Source of the DNA: Candidatus Curtissbacteria bacterium RIFCSPHIGHO2_12_FULL_41_17 | GTDB taxonomy: Bacteria > Patescibacteriota > Microgenomatia > Curtissbacterales > GWA2-41-24 | Direction of reading: 5' to 3' | Length of the DNA stretch: 42,764 bases | NCBI GenBank assembly: GCA_001774945.1 | Contig: MFBL01000008.1 | Span: 9,310 to 52,073 of the forward strand | In this document: positions 32,027-40,014 of the stretch, piece after piece | Position numbering within the stretch: position 1 is the first letter of the stretch | Layout of the letters: every line of letters starts with the position of its first letter | Program-made: the position numbers and the translations under genes | Notes under the pieces: generated by a model | What the model was told of the DNA's origin: nothing | Database searches by the model: none | What the model saw: the letters and a program-made list of their open reading frames with translations, nothing else

Positions 32027-32054
32027 TTGATTAGCAAAGAGGAATCAAGCTGTG

Positions 32055-32128
32055 GGTGGTTGAGGGGATTTGAACCCCCGACCCTTCGCTCCACAAGCGA
32101 ATGCTCTAACCGCTGAGCTACAACCACC
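32055..32128 (-). tRNA. tRNA-His (GTG)
   Basis: Cloverleaf on the minus strand: acceptor GTGGTTG/CAACCAC with the extra 5' G (position -1) opposite C73 that marks histidine tRNAs, D-arm GCTC...GAGC, anticodon stem TTCGC/GCGAA with loop TTGTGGA (anticodon GTG), and T-arm GGGGG-TTCAAAT-CCCCT. The 3' CCA is not encoded. Confidence 0.95.
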
Positions 32129-32170
32129 TCGTTTCACTCGGTGTAAACACCAAAGAAGCGTTCACGCTGA

Positions 32171-32188
32171 GTTCTGCATTCGCAGAAC
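32171..32188. other. Hairpin in the gap upstream of tRNA-His
   Basis: GTTCTGC (32171-32177), loop ATTC, GCAGAAC (32182-32188), flanked by GCGTT/AACGC arms. It lies in the 234-nt gap 32129-32362, which also holds CGAACT/AGTTCG at about 32214-32239 and the promoter of the next gene. No gene is seen in the gap. Confidence 0.4.
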
Positions 32189-32324
32189 GAAACGCACTTG
32201 CACACCCAAAATTCGAACTCTCTTGAGTGCATAGTTCGCACATATGAAAAACTACAGGAAATTATACCAGAATTTGAGTACCAGTTTGCTTAAAATTAAT
32301 AAGGTAGGATTTAACAAAAGATAT

Positions 32325-32354
32325 TTGTAAGCACATATATCTATACTGTACAAT
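32325..32354 (+). promoter_or_regulatory. Promoter of the DUF6941 gene
   Basis: TTGTAA (32325-32330), an 18-nt spacer and TACAAT (32349-32354). The ATG follows 8 nt later, consistent with a leaderless mRNA. Confidence 0.5.
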
Positions 32355-32362
32355 ACTAACAA

Positions 32363-32788
32363 ATGGAAAATATAAAACTGAATTATCTACACCTTTGTGA
32401 CGCTGCTAGCGTAGATGCTCTAGGAAAAATAAATATATTAGGTATTTTTACTAAATTATTTCTAACTACGGTGCCAAGTAAATTTTTAAAATTTACTGCT
32501 GTCGGCAATATTTCTTTTAAGAATGTGTCTGAATCGCAAATAAAGATCGAGATCAAAATTTTTGATCCCAAAAAGAATGAGATTGAAATCAAACCAGCAA
32601 TTGTGCTAACAATATCTATTCCAGATACGAACAGAGGAAAAGAGGGAGATATAAATATCATCCTGGATTTGGGGAATATTGAATTTAAAGTTTTCGGCAA
32701 GCATAATTTGTCGGTTTATGTGAACGGGAAAGTAATTGACAGTAAATCTTTTATAGTTGAAGAAAGAAAAGGAGGAGAAAAAGTATGA
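32363..32788 (+). CDS. DUF6941 family protein
   Basis: A 141-aa beta-rich soluble protein matching the DUF6941 pattern: LNYLHLCDAASVDALGKINILGIFTKLFL at the start and VYVNGKVIDSKSFIVEE at the end. Members are small, often near mobile or defence genes, and lack a known function. It leads a three-gene run with an uncharacterised 77-aa protein and a PIN-domain protein. Confidence 0.7.
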   Translation: MENIKLNYLHLCDAASVDALGKINILGIFTKLFLTTVPSKFLKFTAVGNISFKNVSESQIKIEIKIFDPKKNEIEIKPAIVLTISIPDTNRGKEGDINIILDLGNIEFKVFGKHNLSVYVNGKVIDSKSFIVEERKGGEKV

Positions 32789-33018
32789 CATTTATTTATT
32801 ATCCAACTGTATCGGCAGGTGATACAAAAGATCTTACGAAAATTTTAACAGCTATTGGTGCCGGTGTTAGTGGGGTGAAAGAAGGAGTTACCTCTGGCAA
32901 AGGAGTAGACACAGATTATTTGATAATTAAAGCTTCAGCGTCAGATATAGACTTAACAGAAGAGGAGACATACGACCTCATTGATGCAATAAGAACAGAT
33001 TTACCTATAAATCAATAG
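32785..33018 (+). CDS. Small acidic protein, unknown
   Basis: A 77-aa protein (GAGVSGVKEGVTSGKGVDTDYLIIKASASDID..., acidic C-terminus). It overlaps the DUF6941 stop by 4 bp (ATGA), with a strong GGAGG upstream inside the previous gene, so it is real and translationally coupled. No family was recognised. Its place directly before a PIN gene would suit an antitoxin, but no DNA-binding motif is visible. Confidence 0.6.
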   Translation: MTFIYYPTVSAGDTKDLTKILTAIGAGVSGVKEGVTSGKGVDTDYLIIKASASDIDLTEEETYDLIDAIRTDLPINQ

Positions 33019-33023
33019 AATGA

Positions 33024-33452
33024 ATGAGGGTTATTTTAGATGCGAACATTATCATTGGTTTTTTATTGACAAAAGGTTACATCATTTCTTCTATATTTGA
33101 TTACTGGGAGAACAATCGTTTTACTCTTTTAATCTCAAACGACATTTTAGATGAATACAGGTTTATTTTAGATAGATTAATTGAGTTAAAAATGATCGAC
33201 AAATATAAAGCCAACACTCTACTGAGAATAATTAACAAAAAAGCTGTCAAAATTAATGTGGCATCAAAATTCAACGCATCACCTGATCGAAAGGATAACC
33301 GTTACCTTGAATGTGGGAAGGATGGTAAGGCTAATTATTTAGTGACAAGGGACAAAGGAGATTTACTATTTATGAAAAATTTCAAATATACTAAGATTAT
33401 TAGCGCGAGTGAATTACTAGAAATACTTAAAGGTTTAGATTACACAGGTTAA
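33024..33452 (+). CDS. PIN-domain protein, putative toxin (COG1569-like)
   Basis: A 142-aa PIN protein of the putative toxin-component family. Asp6 in MRVILDANIIIG, the Glu of SNDILDEYRFIL (residue 44), and a C-terminal ANYLVTRDKGDLLFMKNFKYTKIISASELLEIL match the family's acidic cluster and ending. It begins 5 nt after the small acidic gene. It probably acts as an RNase; its antitoxin could be one of the two genes before it. Confidence 0.8.
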   Translation: MRVILDANIIIGFLLTKGYIISSIFDYWENNRFTLLISNDILDEYRFILDRLIELKMIDKYKANTLLRIINKKAVKINVASKFNASPDRKDNRYLECGKDGKANYLVTRDKGDLLFMKNFKYTKIISASELLEILKGLDYTG

Positions 33453-33485
33453 ATTGAATAACCTATTCTCAAGACCAAAATTTTG

Positions 33486-33558
33486 CGCGCCTGGAGGGAT
33501 TCGAACCCCCAACCGATCGCTTAGAACGCGACTGCTCTATCCGTTGAGCTACAGGCGC
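33486..33558 (-). tRNA. tRNA-Arg (TCT)
   Basis: Minus-strand cloverleaf: acceptor GCGCCTG/CAGGCGC, D-arm GCTC...GAGC, anticodon stem with loop GTTCTAA (anticodon TCT), T-arm GGGGG-TTCGAAT-CCCTC, discriminator G. The CCA is not encoded. It lies 6 nt upstream of tRNA-Gly in coordinates, and the two are probably co-transcribed. Confidence 0.95.
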
Positions 33559-33564
33559 TTACAG

Positions 33565-33635
33565 AGCGGGTGAAGGGAATCGAACCCTCGTGTCCAGTTT
33601 GGAAAACTGGTGTTCTGCCATTGAACTACACCCGC
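33565..33635 (-). tRNA. tRNA-Gly (TCC)
   Basis: Minus-strand cloverleaf: acceptor GCGGGTG/CACCCGC (one mismatch-free 7-bp stem), anticodon stem CCAGT/ACTGG with loop TTTCCAA (anticodon TCC), T-arm GAGGG-TTCGATT-CCCTT, discriminator U as usual for glycine. The CCA is not encoded. It is the first of a leftward tRNA pair. Confidence 0.95.
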
Positions 33636-33706
33636 AAAGCCCTATTATTCTATCAAAAAGTGCTAGTCTCTTGAAGATGCAACCTGAATTTAGGTAACAT
33701 TAAACT

Positions 33707-34027
33707 ATGGAAGTAATTCAGAGTGTTGGAGGGATTGCATTTGGATTTTGGTTTTACAAAATATTCAGCCATCCTCTCAAGCTCAAGAAGAAAATCCCGA
33801 AAATTCGTTTTTTTAAAACCGTAGAAATCTTACCAAATCTTAGAATTCACCTTAAAAAACATATTCTTCACGTTCATCATTGGATTTTTTTAAGCGCTAT
33901 TTTTGCCCTGTTATTTATTATAACTTCCAGTTTTTCCCAGCTTTTACTAGTAAAAAGCCTTTGCCTTGGTGGAATTATTCAGGGATTTACCTTTAAAGAT
34001 CGTTTCACAATACTCACAAAAATTTAG
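33707..34027 (+). CDS. Small membrane protein with a histidine cluster
   Basis: A 106-aa protein with a hydrophobic N-terminus, a basic middle, a His-rich segment HLKKHILHVHHWIFL (residues 46-60), and a strong helix (LSAIFALLFIITSSF). The HxxHxxHH spacing could bind a metal at the membrane face. It was not assigned to a family. Its stop overlaps the convergent EEP nuclease stop by 4 bp. Confidence 0.55.
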   Translation: MEVIQSVGGIAFGFWFYKIFSHPLKLKKKIPKIRFFKTVEILPNLRIHLKKHILHVHHWIFLSAIFALLFIITSSFSQLLLVKSLCLGGIIQGFTFKDRFTILTKI

Positions 34028-34791
34028 CCTTTGTATTCTATAGAAGCAATAACGGGTAAATGGTCAGAAACTGTTATATTTGGAACGGATAGTTTAACAA
34101 GATCAAAATGACTGGAAGTAAATATGTAATCGACCAAATAAGCTCTTGGTGCAATCTTGTGTATCTTGACGTTAGTTGTAGCAAGAATGCCGGAATCCAT
34201 CATTAGATTCCTTGCCACCCTATTGATATTACCAACAGTCTTGCTTTGAGGGATAGCATTTAGATCACCACCCATTATAAAAGGCTCCTTTAATGATTTT
34301 AGGTGATTTGAGACGATTTGCGATTGTCTTAGAGTCTCCACTGTATCGGTAGGTGGTGCCGTCCAAGCACCATGCCAACTCATTATGCGGAATTTCTCGC
34401 TACCGATTTGAACCGTAACGTCAAGCAAATGTCTCGGTAAGAATGGAAAAAATCGTGGATCATTTACCTGATCCTTCGTATATTTATTTTTCTCTTTCAA
34501 AAAAATTGCCTTGTTCGATAGGATTTTAAATTTACTAAATACTGCGTTTCCCATTGTTCCTTTCCCGTCGGAAAGCGTAATGTCAACAGAACATACGCCG
34601 TCATAACCCGTCTCTCTTTTTATATGCGCGAATAAGTCACTACCGATTTTAGCAAAATTAAGTTCACCGCTTGTTACTTCCTGCATAGAAATAAAGTCCG
34701 GATTCTCACTTTTCAAAAAATCCAAAAGGTCGTTTAAGTATTTGCCCTTGTAAATATTAATCTGAACAAACTTATACGTTTTACCTGTCAT
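34024..34791 (-). CDS. Endonuclease/exonuclease/phosphatase (EEP) family protein
   Basis: A 255-aa metal-dependent phosphodiesterase fold: QINIYKG near the start, the metal Glu in DFISMQEVTSG, SWHGAW, IMGGDLNAIPQS, and the closing VSDHLPVIASIE carrying the catalytic Asp-His. The substrate may be DNA, RNA, lipid or phosphate ester; nothing here decides it. It is the last gene of the alr-murL-murD operon, overlapping murD by 4 bp. No signal peptide. Confidence 0.85.
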   Translation of the reverse strand: MTGKTYKFVQINIYKGKYLNDLLDFLKSENPDFISMQEVTSGELNFAKIGSDLFAHIKRETGYDGVCSVDITLSDGKGTMGNAVFSKFKILSNKAIFLKEKNKYTKDQVNDPRFFPFLPRHLLDVTVQIGSEKFRIMSWHGAWTAPPTDTVETLRQSQIVSNHLKSLKEPFIMGGDLNAIPQSKTVGNINRVARNLMMDSGILATTNVKIHKIAPRAYLVDYIFTSSHFDLVKLSVPNITVSDHLPVIASIEYKG

Positions 34792-36143
34792 TTTTTTGAG
34801 AGTACAAATTCCCTAAATAAGTTTCCTCTTTCTTCGTAATTCTTAAAAAGCCCGAAGCTTGCGGCTCCGGGTGAAAGCAGACAAGTTTTGCCTTTGGGTG
34901 TATTCGCAAAGGCAATATCAACAGCCTCTTGCATAGAGTTTGCCTTAAATTTTCGAAAAGATCTACCTTTAATTTTAGCTGAAGCGATAATCGACCAAAT
35001 TTTCTCGCCTGTTGTCGGAAACAAGATCAAGTTCTGGATGTTTTGCAAAGCTATATATTTTCCAAGCTGTGTTAAATCCAGCCCTCTGTCATAACCACCA
35101 ATAATTAAGGTACCAACGTCAGGTGAAAGCCCCTCAAGGGCATTTATTACAGCCATTGGATTGGTGGCCTGCGAATCGTTGTAAAATTTTATGCCATTGA
35201 CATTGGCCACGAATTCTAACCTGTGGGGCAAACTCTTAAATTTTTTGACGATCTGTTTAATCTTAGCTGACGAAATTTTAAATAAGGAGGCAACACAAAC
35301 AACAGCCAAAACATTTTCGATATTTCCGGGCCCCAATAGGGGAATATCAGATCTTTCTAGAATGTGCTTCTTTCTATGGTCTTCCTTAAGAAAGACACTG
35401 TCTCCTCTGATAAAACATAAGCCTTTGTATTTTTCATCACTAGCAAAAGGAATCTTTTTGGCGAGGCTCATTTGTCCTAGCTTTGAGGAATTTGTATTTC
35501 CAGCGTTAAAGATGACAAAATCGCCAGTTTCCTGAAACTTAACGATATTACTTTTGGCAGAAAGGTACTGGCCGAAGGTCTTGTGACTATCCAGATGTTC
35601 CGGGTAAATCACATGGACTACAGCTACATGTGGACTGTACCTTAAATCTTCAAGCTGCTGGCTTGAAAGCTCGCAAACAAAAATTGTTTTCCTGTCTGCC
35701 CCCTTAAGATAATCAAGAGCAGGCCTACCGATATTGCCAACAAGTCTTACATCGTTAAGTTCACTGGCAAGAACATCTGCTATTAAAGAAGAAGTTGTAC
35801 TCTTTCCTTTGGTTCCGGTAACACCAACGATTACACCCGGACTAATTGAAAAAAAGATATTAGTTGCAGAAGTTACGATTTTTCCTGCTTTTGTAAAGTT
35901 TTTTAACTGGGGAAGGCTAGACGAAATTCCCGGAGATCTGATAAGTACATCATATTTTTCTATGTCCTCAAGGTAATCTTTTCCCAGATGCAGGTCAACA
36001 TTTTTATCAATAGGTTTAATTTTGGCAATGTCAGCAATGCCAATTTTTAAATTTGGATGGTGAGCTAAAAGAAATCTGTGAACACTTTGGCCTTCACGTC
36101 CGTAACCGACAATTAGAGCGGATTTGCCATTTATTTCCTCCAT
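34788..36143 (-). CDS. murD: UDP-MurNAc-L-alanine:glutamate ligase (MurD family)
   Basis: A 451-aa Mur ligase. A Rossmann N-terminus (SALIVGYGREGQSVHRFL) is followed by the ATP loop GVTGTKGKSTTSSLIADVL near residue 110, ELSSQQLEDLRYSPHVAVVHVIYPEHLD, and the C-terminal domain (NDSQATNPMAVINALEG, LIIGGYDRGLDLTQL, CLLSPGAASFGLFKNYEERGNLF). It adds glutamate to UDP-MurNAc-L-Ala. Because the gene directly upstream is MurL-like, it may be a MurD2-type enzyme using L-Glu. It shares one base with murL. Confidence 0.93.
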   Translation of the reverse strand: MEEINGKSALIVGYGREGQSVHRFLLAHHPNLKIGIADIAKIKPIDKNVDLHLGKDYLEDIEKYDVLIRSPGISSSLPQLKNFTKAGKIVTSATNIFFSISPGVIVGVTGTKGKSTTSSLIADVLASELNDVRLVGNIGRPALDYLKGADRKTIFVCELSSQQLEDLRYSPHVAVVHVIYPEHLDSHKTFGQYLSAKSNIVKFQETGDFVIFNAGNTNSSKLGQMSLAKKIPFASDEKYKGLCFIRGDSVFLKEDHRKKHILERSDIPLLGPGNIENVLAVVCVASLFKISSAKIKQIVKKFKSLPHRLEFVANVNGIKFYNDSQATNPMAVINALEGLSPDVGTLIIGGYDRGLDLTQLGKYIALQNIQNLILFPTTGEKIWSIIASAKIKGRSFRKFKANSMQEAVDIAFANTPKGKTCLLSPGAASFGLFKNYEERGNLFREFVLSKK

Positions 36144-37462
36144 TAATTCATCTGCTTCCTTAAAAGATTTTGATAAGTTGCCGGTAAAAAATTAATTTTA
36201 TTCCACGAATTTAAAATATTACTATCCATTTTAACTCTGCCTTCTATTTTTTTCTTTAAATCCTTTTCCCCATATTGTTCAATTGCCAGTTTAGCAGCCA
36301 GTCTTGATTCGGCAATAGTCCCGACACAGTCAAAAGGCTTATTCGCAGTTACTCCAGTTAAAGTATTAATATGGTCGACGAGATGTTTGTTTCTGAAATA
36401 ATCCGATCCAAAAATTTTAATCAGTTGCCCGCGCGAAATAAACGGCGAAAGTGCAAGATAGGAAAAAGCACATTTGGCGCAATTTCCGCACCAAATATTT
36501 GCTTTTTGTCCGGCATTACAGCTTTTAAATACTCCAAAATACTTGGGGGATCTGGCAAAAATTTTAGTGACCTGCAGTTCATAAAGAGGCCTTAAGAAAC
36601 TGAAATAGTTAATCTGCGCACTAAGATATTTACTGCAATAATTCCTAAAAAGTTTTTCAAATCTTGTGCTTTTTGAATACTGATGGTTAACCTCCATGTC
36701 GTGATAGCGGATGTTTACTTCATCGGCGCTTCTTTCATTTGAAACAATAACATTTTGATAATTCAATAGTGCAGCGGCTAAAGTTCCCAGAAAAGCAAGG
36801 TACGCTGAAAATGGCGTATGTCCGTTTAAATATCCATGCGAATTTAAATCTAAAAGTTTTGGGTCGATTTCTCTTGTTGCTATAAGAAGTTTTGTATATC
36901 CTGCTAATTTTGCAATTTCTATTGCAGACCTTGTAGGATTAAGGAGAAATACTTCTCTTTTCTGTTTTGATTTTTTTAGCAGTTCTAAAGTTACAGCTGA
37001 ATCTATTCCACCTCCAACCAGAATCAAATCACCGTTTGGTTTTTTTAAATCCTGCTTTTTAAATCTTGTTTTTGATTCTAATTTAATCTTTAAAAAGTCT
37101 TTCGGCCTAAAATCAATTTTGTTCTGATAAAAAAATTCTCCGAGTCCGTGAATAAAAAGATCCCTCCACCAGCTTATTTGCTCAACCGTTAAAAATCCGG
37201 CTTTGATAACAAACTCTTTTGGGCAAGCAGCCTTCCAATAACTTATAGACTCTACAAGTCCCAAGTTAAAGGCGAAAACTTTAAGAGATTCTGCTGAAAT
37301 TTTTGTGTCGCATGGAATGGAAATTTTCGGCTTAAAGAATATATTGGGCTCAAGCTTAAACAAATATTGTACGTGAATTGTATTTTTACTTTTAGTTATA
37401 TCGAAAGACTCGTAAACAAACCGAGCGTGTTTTTTGCGAAGCTGTTTAAGTGTTAGTGGCAT
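36143..37462 (-). CDS. murL: MurL-like UDP-MurNAc-L-Ala-L-Glu epimerase
   Basis: A 439-aa protein with a PP-loop-like motif LVGGGIDSAVTLELL (residues 148-162) that would adenylate a carboxyl group. The MurL pattern continues: LNSHGYLNGHTPFSAYLAFLG, SNERSADEVN, EVNHQYSKSTRFEKLF, FSFLRPLYELQVTKIFA, SCN at 315 and WCGNCAKCAF (Cys325, 328, 331). MurL, characterised in Xanthomonas, converts the terminal L-Glu of UDP-MurNAc-L-Ala-L-Glu to D-Glu. Its position between alr and murD strongly supports this role. The assignment rests on remembered motifs and context. Confidence 0.8.
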   Translation of the reverse strand: MPLTLKQLRKKHARFVYESFDITKSKNTIHVQYLFKLEPNIFFKPKISIPCDTKISAESLKVFAFNLGLVESISYWKAACPKEFVIKAGFLTVEQISWWRDLFIHGLGEFFYQNKIDFRPKDFLKIKLESKTRFKKQDLKKPNGDLILVGGGIDSAVTLELLKKSKQKREVFLLNPTRSAIEIAKLAGYTKLLIATREIDPKLLDLNSHGYLNGHTPFSAYLAFLGTLAAALLNYQNVIVSNERSADEVNIRYHDMEVNHQYSKSTRFEKLFRNYCSKYLSAQINYFSFLRPLYELQVTKIFARSPKYFGVFKSCNAGQKANIWCGNCAKCAFSYLALSPFISRGQLIKIFGSDYFRNKHLVDHINTLTGVTANKPFDCVGTIAESRLAAKLAIEQYGEKDLKKKIEGRVKMDSNILNSWNKINFLPATYQNLLRKQMN

Positions 37463-37468
37463 ATTTAT

Positions 37469-38602
37469 TTAGATGACTTCTCTGCGAATGGAAGAACTAA
37501 TTCGCACCAGAATATCGTAAGGGATGGTATTTGCGGTCTTTGCCAAATTAGAGATAGAGTTTGCATCCTTACTATTATTTGAAATGACAGTTACCTCATC
37601 GTCTTCTTTGGCACTGTCGACGTTTGTCAAGTCAATTCCTGTTATATTCATACTAACCATTCCAACTATTTTGCATTGTTTTCCATTGACTAAAACCACA
37701 CCTTTATTTGAAAGCCTTCTGTCAATAGCATCATTGTAGCCGAGAGGTAAAAGTCCTATTTTCAGCGGTTTTATAGCTTTAAATGTACCATTATAGCCAA
37801 CCTTTTCTCCGATAACCAAGTCCTTAATCTGAACTATTCTGCTCTTAAGGGAAAGTACCGGTTTTAATTTTACTTTTGTATTTTCTCCATTTATCCCGTA
37901 GAGAGCCAGTCCGACCCTTGCCAAATTGCTAACCTTCTCAAGACTGTTACTGTCTAAATTTAAAAGCGAGGAAGAAGAAGCGATATGACTCAATTTAAAA
38001 TTAATGGCGAATTTTTTAGCAAGGCTCAATGCTTTATTAAAATTTCTCAGCTGCAGCTTTACCGCTTCATCTTGACCGTTACCGGCCGATGCAAAATGAG
38101 ACATGATTCCCTCAACAGTTATGTCTGGGAAGTTTCTCAACTGTGTAAAAAATGCTTCAAGATCATTAATTTTAATCCCTAACCGATTCATTCCTGTATC
38201 GACCTTTATATGAACACCTGCTCCCTTTTGGTATTTATTTATTACCTCAAGAAGTTTTAGATCATACACTGCATACGAGAAAGGCAGTTTTTTAACCTTG
38301 AGATTTTCGGGATCTATGTATCCCATGATTAGTATTTTTGATTTGATTTTTGCCATATAAAGCTCATAGGCCTCATATAAACTGTCAACACAAATAAAAG
38401 GCGGTGCAAATTCGTCGACAATTTTTGCAATCGCTAAAAGTCCATGACCGTAAGCATTACTTTTCAAAACCGGCGCGATTTTAATTTTATTGCTGATTTT
38501 AGAAAGTTGAAGATAATTAGAAATCAGATTCTTTTTATTAATTTCCACGCGGTTTAGGGGATAATAGGTCCGACCCAAAAATTTACGGATTATATTGCGC
38601 AT
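37469..38602 (-). CDS. alr: Alanine racemase
   Basis: A 377-aa PLP enzyme making D-alanine for peptidoglycan. The PLP lysine lies in APVLKSNAYGHGLLAIAK (Lys47), the substrate-binding region in HIKVDTGMNRLGI, the catalytic Tyr in EKVGYNGTFKA (Tyr270), and the C-terminal barrel has IGLLPLGYNDAIDRRLSNKG and VGMVSMNITGIDLT. The ATG at 38602 is chosen over a TTG at 38626 that lies on the -10. It is the first gene of the leftward alr-murL-murD-EEP operon. Confidence 0.95.
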   Translation of the reverse strand: MRNIIRKFLGRTYYPLNRVEINKKNLISNYLQLSKISNKIKIAPVLKSNAYGHGLLAIAKIVDEFAPPFICVDSLYEAYELYMAKIKSKILIMGYIDPENLKVKKLPFSYAVYDLKLLEVINKYQKGAGVHIKVDTGMNRLGIKINDLEAFFTQLRNFPDITVEGIMSHFASAGNGQDEAVKLQLRNFNKALSLAKKFAINFKLSHIASSSSLLNLDSNSLEKVSNLARVGLALYGINGENTKVKLKPVLSLKSRIVQIKDLVIGEKVGYNGTFKAIKPLKIGLLPLGYNDAIDRRLSNKGVVLVNGKQCKIVGMVSMNITGIDLTNVDSAKEDDEVTVISNNSKDANSISNLAKTANTIPYDILVRISSSIRREVI

Positions 38603-38611
38603 ACAAAGGTT

Positions 38612-38661
38612 GTTATATTTTCTCAAAAAAACTTGACAAGTACAAAGTTAGGTTGTACTAT
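38612..38661. promoter_or_regulatory. Overlapping divergent promoters with a perfect dyad
   Basis: Leftward (alr): TTGTCA (38639-38634), 16 nt, TATAAC (38617-38612). Rightward: TTGACA (38633-38638), 17 nt, TACTAT (38656-38661). The two -35 boxes share the same bases. The rightward spacer and -10 carry a perfect inverted repeat AGTACAA (38639-38645), N7, TTGTACT (38653-38659), a likely operator. Confidence 0.75.
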
Positions 38662-38667
38662 TATCTC

Positions 38668-38692
38668 AGATCGCGTGAAAAGCGGTCTTTTT
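38668..38692 (+). terminator. Terminator-like leader hairpin (possible attenuator)
   Basis: AGATCGC (38668-38674) pairs with GCGGTCT (38682-38688, one G-U pair) across the loop GTGAAAA, and a T-run ends it (38688-38692). It lies between the promoter and the AAGGA ribosome-binding site of the gene at 38706. Confidence 0.6.
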
Positions 38693-38705
38693 GTAAGGAA
38701 AAAAT

Positions 38706-39425
38706 ATGGGCAGAGAACGAAGAGATCAGAATCCGCAACCAGATAAGCAACCAACCGAAATTACTTCAACGGCAAGGGTGTTTGCTCTCGTAGAACCAGA
38801 AGAGTCTGCAACAATCAGTTACGAAGACTTGGTCATGCGTGATTGCCCAATTGTTATAGATCAAGGATCTGTCGAGGCAGTTGCTGGTAAAATGCTTAGA
38901 CAGCTACTACACTTGCATCGCGTAAATGGCCAATCCAAAACCACTCATGAAAAATCACGAAAGAGTCCCTGGAAGCATAAAGTAAACGAGGTAAGATTAG
39001 GCAAAAAATATCGAAGGCCTAATCCATTAGAACCTGATCAAGCCTTGTTTGTGGTGTCAAGCCGCATTATTGATCCCCCTCCGCCTAGCCATGATGTAGG
39101 TGATTTTGGGATACACGAGCTGGCGGAATTATCCCTCGACCCTGAAGTTCTAGATATTTTTGCCAAATCACAATCAAATTCAGGTACATTAGTATGCCCC
39201 GATCAACTCGAAGGCGGCTTTTCTATAATTGACTTAGCCATGCAGACCGAAGATACAGAAGCTATAGAGCAGGTCGATACGGATGATTTAGATCTACTAC
39301 TTGAACCTGAGGAAGCTGAAAAGATGGTGACGTCAAGGCCTGCCAATAATCCGTATATTTTCAGCAGTCTTGAAGAAGACGATCTTCCCAATGAAGACGA
39401 CTACTCGGAGAATTCCAGAGCGTAA
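38706..39425 (+). CDS. Acidic, largely disordered protein, unknown
   Basis: A 239-aa soluble protein. A polar N-terminus is followed by a probable structured part (residues 25-120: ARVFALVEPEESATISYEDLV, VEAVAGKMLRQLLHLHRVNG, a basic patch KSRKSPWKHKVNEVRLGKKYRR) and a very acidic C-terminal 100 residues (TDDLDLLLEPEEAEKM, SLEEDDLPNEDDYSEN). No family recognised. The AAGGA site 8 nt upstream supports the start. It is controlled by a strong promoter with a perfect dyad and an attenuator-like hairpin, so its expression is apparently conditional. Confidence 0.65.
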   Translation: MGRERRDQNPQPDKQPTEITSTARVFALVEPEESATISYEDLVMRDCPIVIDQGSVEAVAGKMLRQLLHLHRVNGQSKTTHEKSRKSPWKHKVNEVRLGKKYRRPNPLEPDQALFVVSSRIIDPPPPSHDVGDFGIHELAELSLDPEVLDIFAKSQSNSGTLVCPDQLEGGFSIIDLAMQTEDTEAIEQVDTDDLDLLLEPEEAEKMVTSRPANNPYIFSSLEEDDLPNEDDYSENSRA

Positions 39426-39470
39426 AAACTGCACCCAACATCCAAAGCTTGTTATACTTAAATTAGGTAA

Positions 39471-39986
39471 ATGCTGCAGAACACAAATTCCACTTTTGTG
39501 GCCATCGCAATAGGCACTCTTGGTCTTGCATCAATCATCGGATCCTACAAACTGGTAAAAATGGAAAATGTCAGTACCGCATACCTGGCAGAAGCAAGGC
39601 AAACGTCTGTCGTCAACAATTATAAAGTTTCTTCAAATCAGTCGCCCGAAAACTTACCAAAAGGATTTGTAACGGGTAAACTTTGCTACCCCGGGGATTT
39701 TTTACCGGAAGGAAAAATTGCAGCTAAAAACATTGACTCCGGCACAATTTATACCCTTTATTATCCCGGCAGTAAAAATGGGGCCAGATCGTCATATTAT
39801 TTTGTATTAATCACCGGAAAATATAAGTTAAGATACGAAACCTTCATTGGCACAAATCAGATTAAACCCTTTTCCGGTTATTACAAAGGAAACTCGCAAG
39901 TTGTTGAAGTAGAGAACGGAAAAACAATTAAAAACATAGATCTTTGTGACTTCTACAATTCTGCCAACGACGAGCCTGATTTTTAA
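39471..39986 (+). CDS. Membrane-anchored small beta-sandwich protein, unknown
   Basis: A 171-aa protein with an N-terminal membrane helix (TFVAIAIGTLGLASIIGSYKL) and an external domain like carboxypeptidase-regulatory folds: GFVTGKLCYPGDFLPEGKIAAKN, then YYFVLITGKYKLRYE and the closing VVEVENGKTIKNIDLCDF. Two Cys (in KLCYP and DLCDF) could form a disulfide. A TATACT lies 12 nt before the ATG. Confidence 0.65.
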   Translation: MLQNTNSTFVAIAIGTLGLASIIGSYKLVKMENVSTAYLAEARQTSVVNNYKVSSNQSPENLPKGFVTGKLCYPGDFLPEGKIAAKNIDSGTIYTLYYPGSKNGARSSYYFVLITGKYKLRYETFIGTNQIKPFSGYYKGNSQVVEVENGKTIKNIDLCDFYNSANDEPDF

Positions 39987-40014
39987 AAATTCTTCTTTCT
40001 GCTAAAATTATTAA

